In this document: positions 48,516 through 58,369 of the stretch, in pieces | Position numbering within the stretch: the first letter of the stretch is position 1 | How the letters are laid out: the number at the start of each line of letters is the position of its first letter | Assembly (NCBI RefSeq): GCF_035751725.1 | Contig: NZ_CP142104.1 | Location: 1-64,000 of the forward strand | Length of the DNA: 64,000 bases | Direction: 5' to 3' | Origin: Pseudomonas frederiksbergensis | GTDB lineage: Bacteria; Pseudomonadota; Gammaproteobacteria; Pseudomonadales; Pseudomonadaceae | Notes under the pieces: generated by a model | Seen by the model: only the letters and a program-made list of their open reading frames with translations | Told to the model about the DNA's origin: nothing | The model's database searches: none | Position numbers and translations under genes: made by a program

Positions 48516-48608
48516 TGGCCGCTGCCGTTACACTAGAGAACTTGAACCCGCGACGGTCTGTCTTAGAAGCACGTCCCGCGAGGCCCCCTCATTGTCCAGG
48601 AGTAAAGC

Positions 48609-49250
48609 ATGCGTAATCTGATCATCAGCGCCGCGCTCGTCGCCGCCAGCCTGTTCGGCATGACTGCCCAAGCGGCTGAAAAGCCCGCTGCACCTTATGT
48701 CGAACTGTCCAACCCCGTTCCGGTGGCCGTGCCTGGCAAGATCGAAGTCGTGGAGCTGTTCTGGTACGGCTGCCCGCATTGCTACGCCTTCGAACCGGTG
48801 ATCAATCCCTGGGCTGAAAAGCTGCCATCGGACGTGAATTTCGTGCGCATTCCGGCCATGTTCGGCGGTCCTTGGGACGCCCACGGCCAGATGTTTCTGA
48901 CGCTGGAATCCATGGGCGTCGAGGACCAGGTTCACGCAGCGGTGTTCAATGCGATCCAGAAAGAAAAGAAACGCCTGACCGATCCTGAAGAGATGGCTGA
49001 GTTCCTCGCCACCCAAGGCGTCGACAAAGACAAGTTCCTGGCCACTTTCAATTCTTTCGCCATCAAGGGTCAGATCAACAAGGCCAAGGAGCTGGCAAAG
49101 AAATACGAAATCACCGGCGTACCGACCATGGTCGTCAATGGAAAGTACCGCTTTGACATCGGCTCTGCCGGCGGCGCGAATGAAGCGCTGCAACTGGCGG
49201 ACAAGCTGATCGCCAAAGAGCGAGCGGCCACCAAGGCCGCCGCCAACTAA
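48609..49250 (+). CDS. dsbA: Periplasmic thiol:disulfide interchange protein DsbA
   Basis: DsbA introduces disulfides into exported proteins. The 213-residue protein has a signal peptide (about 1-22, TAQA|AEK), the thioredoxin-fold active site C55-P-H-C58 and the cis-Pro loop GVPTMVVNG. A GG-rich site (CCAGGAG) precedes the ATG. It sits between cc4 and the endonuclease-family gene, matching PA5489. Confidence 0.97.
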   Translation: MRNLIISAALVAASLFGMTAQAAEKPAAPYVELSNPVPVAVPGKIEVVELFWYGCPHCYAFEPVINPWAEKLPSDVNFVRIPAMFGGPWDAHGQMFLTLESMGVEDQVHAAVFNAIQKEKKRLTDPEEMAEFLATQGVDKDKFLATFNSFAIKGQINKAKELAKKYEITGVPTMVVNGKYRFDIGSAGGANEALQLADKLIAKERAATKAAAN

Positions 49251-49264
49251 GCGGGCCCACGGCC

Positions 49265-50143
49265 ATGGCCCGCTGGAGTACCGAGCGCATCGTTGGCCTG
49301 CATGAACCGCGGGTCAACGAGCATCATGTCGCGTCCACGGGCCTGCCGGCGGACAGCCGCCTGCGGTTGCTCAGTTTCAACATCCAGGTCGGCATCAGCA
49401 CCGAACGCTACCGGCATTATCTGACCCGCGGTTGGCAACATTTGCTGCCCCACACCGGGCGCGCAGGCAACCTGCAGAAAATCGGCGACCTGCTCAAGGA
49501 TTTCGACCTGGTGGCCTTGCAAGAAGCCGATGGCGGAAGCCTGCGTTCCGGCTACGTCAACCAGGTGGAACACCTCGCCCAATTGGGTGCCTTCCCCTAC
49601 TGGTACCAACAACTCAATCGCAACCTCGGACGCCTCGGCCAGCACAGTAACGGCGTGCTGAGTCGCCTGCGTCCCTGGGCGATCGAAGATCATCCGCTCC
49701 CCGGTCCCAAGGGGCGTGGAGCGATCCTGGCGCGTTTCGGTGAAGGCCCGGAGGCGCTGGTCGTGGTGATGATGCACCTGGCCCTCGGCGCTCGCACCCG
49801 AACGATGCAGCTGGCGTACATCCGTGAGCTGATCGGCGGCTACAAGCATCAGGTCCTGATGGGCGACATGAACACCCACGCCAATGACCTGCTTCAAACC
49901 TCGCCATTGCGCGACCTTGGCCTGCTCGCCCCGCAGCTCGAAGCCACGTTTCCCAGTTGGCGCCCCCAGCGCTGCCTGGACCATATCCTGTTGAGCCCGA
50001 CCTTGACCCTCGAACGCTTCGAGGTATTGGCGCAGCCTATTTCCGATCACCTGCCGGTCGCGGTCGAAATACGTCTGCCGGGTTCGCTCACGGCCGACGC
50101 ATTCCCCGCGCTGAGTCCTGCCCCTTGCGGATCCGATGAATGA
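49265..50143 (+). CDS. Endonuclease/exonuclease/phosphatase-family protein
   Basis: The 292-residue protein has the EEP hydrolase fold: LLSFNIQVG near 57, the catalytic Glu in ALQEADGGS, the MMHLALG histidine segment, GDMNTHA and the terminal SDHLPVAVEI. This superfamily cleaves phosphodiesters in nucleic acids or lipids; the substrate here is unknown. No signal peptide is evident. Its stop overlaps the dgcP start by 4 bp (ATGA), so the two are coupled, as for PA5488-PA5487. Confidence 0.9.
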   Translation: MARWSTERIVGLHEPRVNEHHVASTGLPADSRLRLLSFNIQVGISTERYRHYLTRGWQHLLPHTGRAGNLQKIGDLLKDFDLVALQEADGGSLRSGYVNQVEHLAQLGAFPYWYQQLNRNLGRLGQHSNGVLSRLRPWAIEDHPLPGPKGRGAILARFGEGPEALVVVMMHLALGARTRTMQLAYIRELIGGYKHQVLMGDMNTHANDLLQTSPLRDLGLLAPQLEATFPSWRPQRCLDHILLSPTLTLERFEVLAQPISDHLPVAVEIRLPGSLTADAFPALSPAPCGSDE

Positions 50144-52215
50144 GCGACGACGCCGAACGCTGGAGAGAGAAATACCTCAAGAGCATCGAACAGCAGGAAA
50201 AGCTTGAGCGTCGCTGGGACGCTCGGCTCGACTTGCTGCGTCGGGGGCTGGTGCGCAGCACGCTTGCCGCCGAGGGCACCGACCGGGCAGTGGACCAGTG
50301 CATGAAAGAGATGCGCGAAGTGGTGCGCACCGACGACATGGACGCTGCCCTCGCCGCCCTGCTGCCGCGCCTGGAGAAAGCCGTACTCGATTCCGAGCAG
50401 CGTCGCGAGACGCGGGTTGAGCAAATGAGCGCCGCGTTGACGGCTTTGGTTGCCCAGTTGCAATCCTTGCCGCTGCCCAAGGACGTCAGCCGGCCTTTGA
50501 AGAAGTTCTCCAAGCAATTGGAAGCCCGGGTGGGCCAGGCGCGGGAAATCCCCTTGTTGCTCAGCGAGTTGAGTGGCTTGCAGGGCAAGGCGCTGAGCGC
50601 ACTGGATACACCGGATGAGCCGAGCCGTCCCGGCCTGCTGCAACGGTTGTTTGGTGGTCACGGTCACGATGAGGTGGCACCCCAGCCGCGCCCATCGTCG
50701 GAGCCGGGCCAGCCGAGCCCGACGCCTGGAACAGATGCGAGTGCGCTAACGCCGGCACTGCCCGCAGCCGAGACGGTATCCATCCCGCCCGCACCCGCGC
50801 CCGCACCGAAAGCGGAGCGAGACCACGCGTTCCAATTATCCGAAGCCGAGCCGGTCGAGCCTATTGAAGCAGCAGACGAACCGGAAGGCGAACCGGAAGG
50901 CGAACCGGAAGGCGAACGTGCGCCGGAGCCCGTGACGCCGCCGGCCGCAGCCGTGGCTCAGCCGCCCGTCGAACCGCCGCCCCCGCCCCTTGATGAACAC
51001 CCCGAACCAACAACCGCGTTCCAGAACCCGGACGAGCTAGTGCCGGAGGCACCCCCGCCGGTCCTCGAAGAGCCGCCAGTTGCGGCCGCCGAATCCAGCG
51101 AACCCGCCGAGCCCCTCGCGGCCGATTCCGATGAGGCTCACTACGCCCTGCCCGACTCGCCGGAGCCTTCCTACAGCTCGGTCGCCAGGCATATCGAAGA
51201 CACGCTGCTGGGCCTGCTTGGCGACCTGACACTGCCCGAACGTCATCGGCCCCAGGCGGAAGCCATGCGCGAACGTCTGCGCAATGGGCTGAACTGGTAC
51301 GAGTTGCTGCCGATCCTCGACGATCTGGCGGTACTGATGCTGGCAATCACCGACAGCGGCCAGCATGAATTCGAAGCTTATCTGCAGCGACTCAATGATC
51401 GCCTGGAGTCATTCCAAAGCACGTTGCAAGCTGCCAGCGACGACCATGCCGACAATCTGTCGGCCTCCAGGGAAATGGACTCCCAGATTCGTGAGCAAGT
51501 GGACGGCCTGCAGAGCAGTGTGCAGCAAGCCGATGACTTGGAAGGCCTCAAGCAAGTGCTGGAGAATCATCTGGAGGGTCTGCTTGGTACGATGGATGAG
51601 CATCGCAAGCAGCGTGACCAGCGCGAGAAAGAAATCTCGGTTCGTCTCAAGAGCCTGGCCGAGCGCGTTGCGTTGATGGAACAGGACGCGCTGATCGTCC
51701 GTGAGAATCTGGAAGAGCAGCGCCAGAAAGCCTTGATTGATCCGTTGACAGGCCTGCCGAACCGCGCTGCCTGGACCGAGCGCCTCGAACAGGAAGTTGA
51801 GCAATGGCAGCGGCATGGCAACAGCTTGTTGATCGCCATGCTCGACCTGGATCACTTCAAGCGGATCAATGACAACTACGGGCACCTGGCCGGTGACCGC
51901 GTGCTGAAGCTCATCGCCTCCGTGCTGCGCAAGCGGATCCGTGGCAGTGACTTCATCGCCCGCTTTGGTGGCGAGGAGTTCGTCTTGCTGGTGCCTGATA
52001 CGCCTCTTGCGGCCGGCGCGAAACTGGCCGAAGCCCTGCGCGCGGCCATCGAAGCGTGTCCGTTCCATTTCAAGGGCGAGCCGCTGACGGTGACGGTGTC
52101 GATGGGCATGACGGCGTTCAAGCCGGGAGAGCGCAGCGAACTGGTGCTCAAAAGGGCCGATGAGGCGCTTTATCGGGCCAAAAATGCGGGCCGTAACCGA
52201 GTGGAGTTTGGCTGA
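50140..52215 (+). CDS. dgcP: Diguanylate cyclase, DgcP-like
   Basis: The 691-residue cytoplasmic protein is the positional and architectural match of PA5487 (DgcP), a cell-pole diguanylate cyclase. It has an N-terminal coiled-coil-rich domain (about 1-160), a long Pro/Glu/Ala-rich disordered region (about 175-345), a helical middle domain with coiled coil (about 350-520) and a GGDEF domain (about 530-690). The active site is RFGGEEFVLL, preceded five residues earlier by the I-site RGSD. DMDHFKRINDNYGH-like metal binding (LDLDHFKRINDNYG) is intact. Three perfect 12-bp repeats encode EPEG. Confidence 0.93.
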   Translation: MSDDAERWREKYLKSIEQQEKLERRWDARLDLLRRGLVRSTLAAEGTDRAVDQCMKEMREVVRTDDMDAALAALLPRLEKAVLDSEQRRETRVEQMSAALTALVAQLQSLPLPKDVSRPLKKFSKQLEARVGQAREIPLLLSELSGLQGKALSALDTPDEPSRPGLLQRLFGGHGHDEVAPQPRPSSEPGQPSPTPGTDASALTPALPAAETVSIPPAPAPAPKAERDHAFQLSEAEPVEPIEAADEPEGEPEGEPEGERAPEPVTPPAAAVAQPPVEPPPPPLDEHPEPTTAFQNPDELVPEAPPPVLEEPPVAAAESSEPAEPLAADSDEAHYALPDSPEPSYSSVARHIEDTLLGLLGDLTLPERHRPQAEAMRERLRNGLNWYELLPILDDLAVLMLAITDSGQHEFEAYLQRLNDRLESFQSTLQAASDDHADNLSASREMDSQIREQVDGLQSSVQQADDLEGLKQVLENHLEGLLGTMDEHRKQRDQREKEISVRLKSLAERVALMEQDALIVRENLEEQRQKALIDPLTGLPNRAAWTERLEQEVEQWQRHGNSLLIAMLDLDHFKRINDNYGHLAGDRVLKLIASVLRKRIRGSDFIARFGGEEFVLLVPDTPLAAGAKLAEALRAAIEACPFHFKGEPLTVTVSMGMTAFKPGERSELVLKRADEALYRAKNAGRNRVEFG
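50878..50913 (+). repeat. 12-bp perfect tandem repeat x3 in dgcP
   Basis: GAACCGGAAGGC repeats three times exactly, encoding EPEG units in the disordered linker. Copy changes would keep the frame. Confidence 0.85.
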
Positions 52216-52306
52216 ACAATTGTTCCATTTTGTTTAACGGCACCGGATCATTTCCAGGTGATACGTTACACTGTTGCATTATTTTCCTGTGTGCCTGTTC
52301 TTCGCC

Positions 52307-53086
52307 ATGAAATTTCTCCCGCTCGTTGTTTCGCTGTTAGTCCTGGCCGGTTGCGCGAGCGGCCCCCGGCTGGATACCAGTCATCCGTCGGTCAACCACG
52401 ACAGCCGTGTCCAGTTCGTCGTGGTGCATTACACCTCGGCTTCCCTCGAGCGCTCCCTGTCTTTACTGACCCATGGCGAAGTCAGCGCGCATTACCTGAT
52501 AGGCGACGACAAGGACGCGACTATTTATAAGCTGGTGGACGAAAACCGGCGCGCCTGGCACGCCGGCGAAAGTGAATGGCAAGGCCGGACCTGGCTCAAC
52601 TCCAGCTCCATCGGGATCGAGATTGTCAATCCGGGCTATGTGGACACGCCTACCGGTCGCCTCTGGTACCCCTACAGCGAAGCCCAGGTGCAAGCTCTGA
52701 TCGCCTTGCTCAAGGACATCACCCGACGTAACGAGATCAACCCGGCCAACATCATTGGCCATAGCGACATCGCCCCCAATCGCAAGCTGGATCCCGGCCC
52801 GTTGTTTCCCTGGAAGCGACTGGCGCAGGCAGGCCTTGGTGTCTGGCCGGACGAACGGGCGGTCGCGCTACAGCAGGCTGCCTACGCCGCTCAGTTGCCG
52901 AGCGCCAGTTGGTTCCAGGCGGAGCTGGCCCGCCTCGGCTACCCGACGCCTCGCACTGGCGAATGGGACGTAGCCACCCACCAGGTGCTCGCCGCCTTCC
53001 AGATGCGCTATCGGCCGACCCGGTTCGATGGCGCGCCAGACGCCCAAAGCGCGGCGATTTTGCGGGTGCTTAACCAGACAAAATAA
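52307..53086 (+). CDS. ampDh2: N-acetylmuramoyl-L-alanine amidase AmpDh2-like lipoprotein
   Basis: This enzyme cleaves the bond between MurNAc and the stem peptide in periplasmic peptidoglycan. The 259-residue protein (ATG 52307) has a lipobox LAGC (Cys17), an amidase_2 domain with zinc ligands in VVVHYTS, the conserved WHAGES block and GHSDIAPNRKLDPG, and a C-terminal peptidoglycan-binding domain (about 190-255). The upstream in-frame ATG at 52274 would spoil the signal peptide. Position downstream of dgcP matches PA5485. Confidence 0.93.
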   Translation: MKFLPLVVSLLVLAGCASGPRLDTSHPSVNHDSRVQFVVVHYTSASLERSLSLLTHGEVSAHYLIGDDKDATIYKLVDENRRAWHAGESEWQGRTWLNSSSIGIEIVNPGYVDTPTGRLWYPYSEAQVQALIALLKDITRRNEINPANIIGHSDIAPNRKLDPGPLFPWKRLAQAGLGVWPDERAVALQQAAYAAQLPSASWFQAELARLGYPTPRTGEWDVATHQVLAAFQMRYRPTRFDGAPDAQSAAILRVLNQTK

Positions 53087-53158
53087 TGACGCTCGTCTGA
53101 CTGATAGCGCCAAATCCAAAACAGAAGCTATAACTCATTGGTAACTTTCGGATTACTG

Positions 53159-54775
53159 ATGATGACGGCTGCCCGCGAAACGCTGCAGAGTTGGCTGCAT
53201 CGCCCTATTTTCCTGGCGATGACGGCGGCTGCCCTCAGTACTGTGTTGTTGCTGGCAGGCAGTCTGTTTGTGGTGATGCAGCAAATCCAACAGCGTGAAA
53301 GTGACCAGATGAACGCTCAAGGCGAGCGCTTCCTGCTACGCCTGGAACAACTGTTCGGACAGCTGCGCGAGAGCCTCGATGATTTGCAGGCTCAACCGCT
53401 GCGTGGCTGTAGCGATGACATGATCGCCACCTTGCAGCAGGTGAGTTTCAATTATCGCTTCGTCTACGAGGCGGCATATATCGACAGTACCGGCATGTGC
53501 TCCAACCGTCCGCGCCAGAGCGGTTTGTCCTTGGCGCGAGCACCTGACTTGCGCGGCCCGGCCTACAGCTACTGGCTCAACACCACCACGGAGCCCGATG
53601 AAAATCGTGCCGCGTTGATGTTGGGGCGCGGAAATTTTCGGGTGGCAACGTCTCGCGGCCACCTGACCGATGTGGTCGACTTGCCGCCGGGCAGCAGCTT
53701 GCTGGTGGTCCTCGATGACGGCGAGCGGGCGATTCCGGTCCTTGGCACTGAGCAACGCTGGCCACCGGCCGAGCCGTGGCCGCCGAAAAGCCGAAACGCC
53801 TTGCAGGTCACGAAATACCGATTGATCTACCGGATGCCAACCGACAGTCCTGAATACCAGCTGGTGCTGATCGCACCGCGCAACGGCCTGCGCATCCCGG
53901 CCAATGCCTGGTGGATGCTGCCCATCAGCCTGGTGCTCGGGCTGGGCATCGGCTTTCAGGTCTTTCTTCTCGCGCGCCAGCGCCAATCGATGGATGCCGA
54001 ATTGCACGGTGCTATCCGACGCGGTGAGCTACAGGTGCTCTATCAACCGATTTTCGACCTTCACAGCCGCAACTGCGTGGGCGCCGAAGCCCTGCTGCGC
54101 TGGCGCCGGCCGGACGGCACGCTGACCAGTCCGGATCTGTTCATTCCGATGGCGGAAGACACCGGGCAGATCCGCCAGATCACCGATTTTGTCCTGCAGC
54201 GATTATTCGATCAGTTGGGCCAGCTGTTGCGCGCCAATCCACACCTCTATATTTCCGTGAACCTGGCGGCATGCGACGTGATGGTGCCGCGCATTGGCGA
54301 TGTGATTGCCCGGCTGTTGGCGATGCATCGCGTATCGGCTCACCAGATCGCTTTCGAAGTCACCGAGCGCGGCCTGGTCGACGTGCTGGTGGCTCGCGAT
54401 AACCTGCAATCGTTGCGCGACGTGGGGCATCAGGTGCTGATCGATGACTTCGGCACCGGCTATTGCAGCCTGGCCTACCTGCAAACGCTACCGGTGGATT
54501 GCTTGAAAATCGACAAGGCCTTCATCGACGCGCTGGGGCACGACGCCGCCAGCAGCGGCGTCGCCCCGCATATCATCCGCATGGCCCACGCCCTTGAGCT
54601 CAAAGTCATCGCTGAAGGTATCGAGCATGAGGCCCAGGCGTCTTACCTGAGCAGCGAGGGCGTGAAGTTCGGTCAGGGGTGGCTGTTCGCCCACGCGCTC
54701 AGTGCGGTGCAGTTCATCGAACTGATCACCCGCGGGCGACGTCTGGTCGGGCGGCGCATTGATGATGAGGCGTAA
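53159..54775 (+). CDS. CSS-type membrane c-di-GMP phosphodiesterase (EAL)
   Basis: The protein (538 residues from ATG 53159; 53162 is equally possible) degrades c-di-GMP. TM1 (about 20-43) and TM2 (about 250-270) enclose a periplasmic CSS-motif-like domain with cysteine motifs RGCSD and GMCSN, whose oxidation state may control activity. The EAL domain (about 285-530) has EALLRWRRP, NLAACD, FEVTERGL, LIDDFGTGY, LKIDKAFID and VIAEGIEHE, so catalysis should be intact. DsbA, encoded nearby, is the expected oxidant of such cysteines. Confidence 0.92.
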   Translation: MMTAARETLQSWLHRPIFLAMTAAALSTVLLLAGSLFVVMQQIQQRESDQMNAQGERFLLRLEQLFGQLRESLDDLQAQPLRGCSDDMIATLQQVSFNYRFVYEAAYIDSTGMCSNRPRQSGLSLARAPDLRGPAYSYWLNTTTEPDENRAALMLGRGNFRVATSRGHLTDVVDLPPGSSLLVVLDDGERAIPVLGTEQRWPPAEPWPPKSRNALQVTKYRLIYRMPTDSPEYQLVLIAPRNGLRIPANAWWMLPISLVLGLGIGFQVFLLARQRQSMDAELHGAIRRGELQVLYQPIFDLHSRNCVGAEALLRWRRPDGTLTSPDLFIPMAEDTGQIRQITDFVLQRLFDQLGQLLRANPHLYISVNLAACDVMVPRIGDVIARLLAMHRVSAHQIAFEVTERGLVDVLVARDNLQSLRDVGHQVLIDDFGTGYCSLAYLQTLPVDCLKIDKAFIDALGHDAASSGVAPHIIRMAHALELKVIAEGIEHEAQASYLSSEGVKFGQGWLFAHALSAVQFIELITRGRRLVGRRIDDEA

Positions 54776-54782
54776 CGGGCGC

Positions 54783-56573
54783 TTACACCGTCAAGGCCAT
54801 GTAGAACTGAGTGCCCTGCCCTGGCCTTGAATAAACGCCCATGCGCCCGCCGTGGAGCTGGACGATCTCCTTGCACAGCGCCAGGCCGAGGCCGGCGCCG
54901 CCCTTTTTGCGGCCAACCTGGACGAAGGGCTCGAAAATCCGCCCCTGCTGGCCGTAGGCAATCCCCTCGCCGTTGTCCTCGACGCTGATGATCACCCGCT
55001 CGCCGTGGCGTCGGGCCTGCAAGCGGATCTGGCCGTCATCGTTGGTGTGACGCATCGCGTTATCGATGAGGTTGTCCAGCACCCGATCCAGCTGCGCGGC
55101 ATCGGCGTGAAGGCGCGGCAACGGGCCCTGGATCTCGACGAGTAATTCGATACCTTTCGCTTGCGCCTGGCCGGCAAAGCGCATCCTGGCGGCTTCCAAC
55201 AATTCTTCGATGGAGCAAGGTGCCAACGTGAGCTTCTGCAAGCCGTTCTGGTAACGGGAGAAATTGAGCAAGTCATTAATGAGCTGCATCAACCGCTGCA
55301 TTTCTTCATTGACGGTATTGAGCAGGTCCGCCTCACGGGACTCTTCGGGAAAATGCACGCGCTCCTGGAGCAGGCCGAAGGCCATGTGCATGCCCGTCAC
55401 CGGGGTGCGCAGCTCATGAGAAGCCCGCAGGACGAATTCACTGCGCACCCGTTCGAAGGCGCGTTGCTCGGTGACGTCATGCAGCACCATCACCGCGCCG
55501 AGAATCTGGCCTTGGGTGTGGATGACCGGCGTCAGGCTGTAGGTGAGCACGCGTGACTCGCCATCCACCTCGATGCTCAAGTCGTCTGGCGCTCGCTCCT
55601 GCGTGCCGCCGCGCAGGACCAGTTGCAACTCGTCGTCCAACTCGATACGTCCAAGCGCCTCGCCGAGCCCCTGCCCCAAGCGCTCCTGATCCCAGCCCAG
55701 CTGACGTTGGGCCACGGGATTGAGGTGCTCGAGCCGACCTTGTCGATCGATCATCAGCAAGCCATCGTCGATGCTGTCGAGTACCGCTTGCAGGCGTTGC
55801 TGGCCGGCGAGCAGCTCATCGACATTGGTCGCCTGATGCTCGCGAAGCGCTTGGGCCATGATGCCGAAACGGCGGGTCAGCAGGTTCAGTTCCGCCGCCG
55901 AGGAGATCGGCAGGGTCACTTCGAAATTGCCTTGGCCGATATCGTCCGCCGCCGCTGCCAACGCCTCGATCGGCGCGCCAAAGCGCCGGGCTATGCCGTG
56001 GGCGGTGACGAAGCCGATGATCAGCACGGCCAGCCCCACCAGCCCCAGCAGGCTGGAAATCAGCAGGGCACGCTCGCGGGCGCGGTCCTGGGTGTCGCTG
56101 ATTTTGTTCAGGGCATGGCGATAGCCCTCGATCAGTCCACTGCGCAATACGTTGAATTTATCAGTGAGCGCCTGGATACCCGCCAGCTGTTTGGGTTGCT
56201 GGCGAGAATCGTCGAAGGCCTCGAGGAAGCTGATGTAATCGGATTTGGCACGGCTGAAGCTGGCGGGCGGATCCCCCAGCGCCTGCTCGTGTGCAATGCC
56301 TTCATCCAGCAGCTCGAAATACTGGCGCTTGGACTCCTCCAGCGCCGCCAGGTTGGGGTTTTCGTCGAGCATGATCATCAACTGGTCGCCCAGCGTCTGA
56401 CGTAGCTTGAGGCCCAGGTCCAGCAGTACGAAGTTGTCGCGAACGGATTGTTCTTGGGTGTTGGCCATCTGCATTACGCTGACCAGTCCCAACAACAGCC
56501 CCAGCAGCGCCACCGTGATCAGCGCCGAAATGCTGAGGAACAACCGTGTGCGCAGCTTCATCGCCAGTTTCAT
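54783..56573 (-). CDS. kinB: Sensor histidine kinase KinB
   Basis: KinB pairs with AlgB and controls alginate and virulence genes in P. aeruginosa. The 596-residue protein (ATG 56573, MKLAMKLRTRLFLSISALI) has two TM helices (about 10-32 and 170-192) around a helical periplasmic sensor, HAMP, a PAS domain (about 260-370), HisKA with phospho-acceptor in ASHELRTPV, and HATPase with DNLIDNAMRH and GGAGLGLALC. It begins 10 bp after the algB stop, so the two are co-transcribed. Confidence 0.95.
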   Translation of the reverse strand: MKLAMKLRTRLFLSISALITVALLGLLLGLVSVMQMANTQEQSVRDNFVLLDLGLKLRQTLGDQLMIMLDENPNLAALEESKRQYFELLDEGIAHEQALGDPPASFSRAKSDYISFLEAFDDSRQQPKQLAGIQALTDKFNVLRSGLIEGYRHALNKISDTQDRARERALLISSLLGLVGLAVLIIGFVTAHGIARRFGAPIEALAAAADDIGQGNFEVTLPISSAAELNLLTRRFGIMAQALREHQATNVDELLAGQQRLQAVLDSIDDGLLMIDRQGRLEHLNPVAQRQLGWDQERLGQGLGEALGRIELDDELQLVLRGGTQERAPDDLSIEVDGESRVLTYSLTPVIHTQGQILGAVMVLHDVTEQRAFERVRSEFVLRASHELRTPVTGMHMAFGLLQERVHFPEESREADLLNTVNEEMQRLMQLINDLLNFSRYQNGLQKLTLAPCSIEELLEAARMRFAGQAQAKGIELLVEIQGPLPRLHADAAQLDRVLDNLIDNAMRHTNDDGQIRLQARRHGERVIISVEDNGEGIAYGQQGRIFEPFVQVGRKKGGAGLGLALCKEIVQLHGGRMGVYSRPGQGTQFYMALTV

Positions 56574-56583
56574 AAGGTGCCGC

Positions 56584-57930
56584 TCACAGGTTGTATTGCT
56601 TGCGTTTGCGATACAGCGTGGACGCGTCGATGCCCAGGGTCTTGGCGGCCTGGTCAAGGGTGTCGGCAGTGGCCAGCACTGCGCCGATATGCGCCTTCTC
56701 CAGCTCGTCGAGACTCAGTGCGGCACCGATTCGCGGAGCGTTGTTGACCGGCTGCTCGGCCATGCCCAGATGGCTGATTTCGACCTTCTCCTGGGGGCAG
56801 ATGATGCTGGCGCGCTCGACCACGTTGCGCAACTCGCGAATGTTGCCCGGCCAGCGGTAGCCTAGCAGCGCTTCGCGAGCCTCGTCGCTGAACCCCCGTG
56901 CCGGACGAGCGTACTCCTTGACGAAGCGTGCCAGGAACCGGTCGGCCAGGGTCAGGATGTCCTCGGCGCGTTCGCGCAAGGGCGGCAGGTGCAGGGTAAT
57001 GACGTTCAGGCGGTACAAGAGGTCTTCGCGGAAACGTCCGTCGCGCACCATGTCCTCAAGATTGAGGTTGGTCGCCGCGAGAATCCGGACATCGGCGCGA
57101 CGCGTAACGGGGTCGCCGACGCGCTCGTATTCCTTGTCCTGGATAAAACGCAGCAATTTTGGCTGCAGTGCGAGGGGAAAATCGCCGATCTCGTCGAGAA
57201 ACAACGTTCCGCCATCCGCTTGGTTGACTCGCCCCAACGTACTTTCGCTGGCACCAGTGAACGCACCGCGGCTGTGACCGAACAATTCGCTTTCCATCAA
57301 TTCGGTGGTCAACGACGGGCAGTTGATGGTGACGCAGGATTTTTTCGCACGTTTGCTCCAGCCATGGATCGCCCGCGCCAGTTCGCCCTTGCCGGTGCCG
57401 GACTCGCCCAGGATCAGGATGTTGGCGTCGGTGCTGGCGACCTGCCGAGCGGTCTCCAGCACCACTTTCATCGCCGGACTGTGGGAGTCGAGGCCGTCCT
57501 TTGGCTTGCGTATCTCGCCTTCCAAGGCTTCGAGCCTGGCGGACAGTTGGCGCACCTCCAGTTGCTTGGCGGTCGCGAGGCGCAGTTGGTCGGGGCTGCA
57601 CGGCTTGACCAGATAATCGGCCGCGCCGGCCTGGATCGCATCGACGGCCGTATCGACGGCGGAGTGGGCTGTCACGATGACCACTCGCATCCAGGGTGCC
57701 TGGATACGCATCTGTCCCAAGACGTCGAGACCGTTGTCTTCGCCCAGGCGCAGGTCCAGGAAGCACAAGTCGAACACCTGGCGTTGCAGCAGGGCTTCGG
57801 CCTGTGCAGCACTGTTGGCGGTGGCGACGCTATAGCCCTCGTCTTCGAGGCAATAACGGAAGGTACGCAGGATGGCGGACTCATCGTCTACCAGCAGAAT
57901 GCGGCCTTGATGCTCGGTGGCGGATTCCAT
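56584..57930 (-). CDS. algB: NtrC-family response regulator AlgB
   Basis: AlgB is an activator of alginate genes with KinB as partner. The 448-residue protein (ATG 57930, AAGGAG upstream) has a receiver domain with phospho-acceptor D59 (LCFLDLRLGE), an AAA+ sigma-54 interaction domain with Walker A GESGTGKGE, an intact GAFTGA loop, Walker B GGTLFLDEIG, and a Fis-type C-terminal HTH (about 405-448, ending YRKRKQYNL). The intact GAFTGA means sigma-54 contact is possible. A sigma-54-like promoter lies on the divergent side. Confidence 0.95.
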   Translation of the reverse strand: MESATEHQGRILLVDDESAILRTFRYCLEDEGYSVATANSAAQAEALLQRQVFDLCFLDLRLGEDNGLDVLGQMRIQAPWMRVVIVTAHSAVDTAVDAIQAGAADYLVKPCSPDQLRLATAKQLEVRQLSARLEALEGEIRKPKDGLDSHSPAMKVVLETARQVASTDANILILGESGTGKGELARAIHGWSKRAKKSCVTINCPSLTTELMESELFGHSRGAFTGASESTLGRVNQADGGTLFLDEIGDFPLALQPKLLRFIQDKEYERVGDPVTRRADVRILAATNLNLEDMVRDGRFREDLLYRLNVITLHLPPLRERAEDILTLADRFLARFVKEYARPARGFSDEAREALLGYRWPGNIRELRNVVERASIICPQEKVEISHLGMAEQPVNNAPRIGAALSLDELEKAHIGAVLATADTLDQAAKTLGIDASTLYRKRKQYNL

Positions 57931-58283
57931 CTTTCCTACGCTCCTTAATGAATGATGATGATTAGTGTCAGAAAAATCGGGCAAGTTGCATGGTCCATTC
58001 TGATCGAATATTACCCACCGAATCGGAATCTGTGGACCTCGATCGTCTAAAAGCCTGATTTCCAGTCAATTTTTCAGCTCCTCAGGTCCCGACGGTTCGG
58101 CTCGCTCATTCCGACAGCCATTTCCGACTCGCAATTCAAAAAAGAAATCGACCGAGCCGCTTCCTGCCAATTCGTGCATAACGCACGACGCGCCTCTGGC
58201 CCATCGTGCAGGATGCGCTCCGGGTCTTCTTTGGAATGCTCATAACTATTTGATTTAAAAGGATTTTATGGGTTATGGATTTC
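57931..58283. other. Intergenic region upstream of algB
   Basis: This gap holds the algB promoter region and no visible gene. AT-rich palindromic bits occur but no confident site apart from the sigma-54-like promoter just to the right. Confidence 0.5.
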
Positions 58284-58299
58284 TGGCATGCCGACTGCA
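58284..58299 (+). promoter_or_regulatory. Sigma-54-like promoter divergent from algB
   Basis: TGGCATGCCGACTGCA has the invariant GG-N10-GC spacing and resembles TGGCACG-N4-TTGCA with two mismatches. It lies about 70 bp before the PA5482-like gene. Confidence 0.55.
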
Positions 58300-58369
58300 A
58301 TGTTCTAGGCAACGTGGCGTTTCAAGGCGCCTCAACCAGATCACCGCTAGGGTGGGGAGGAGTTTCAGG

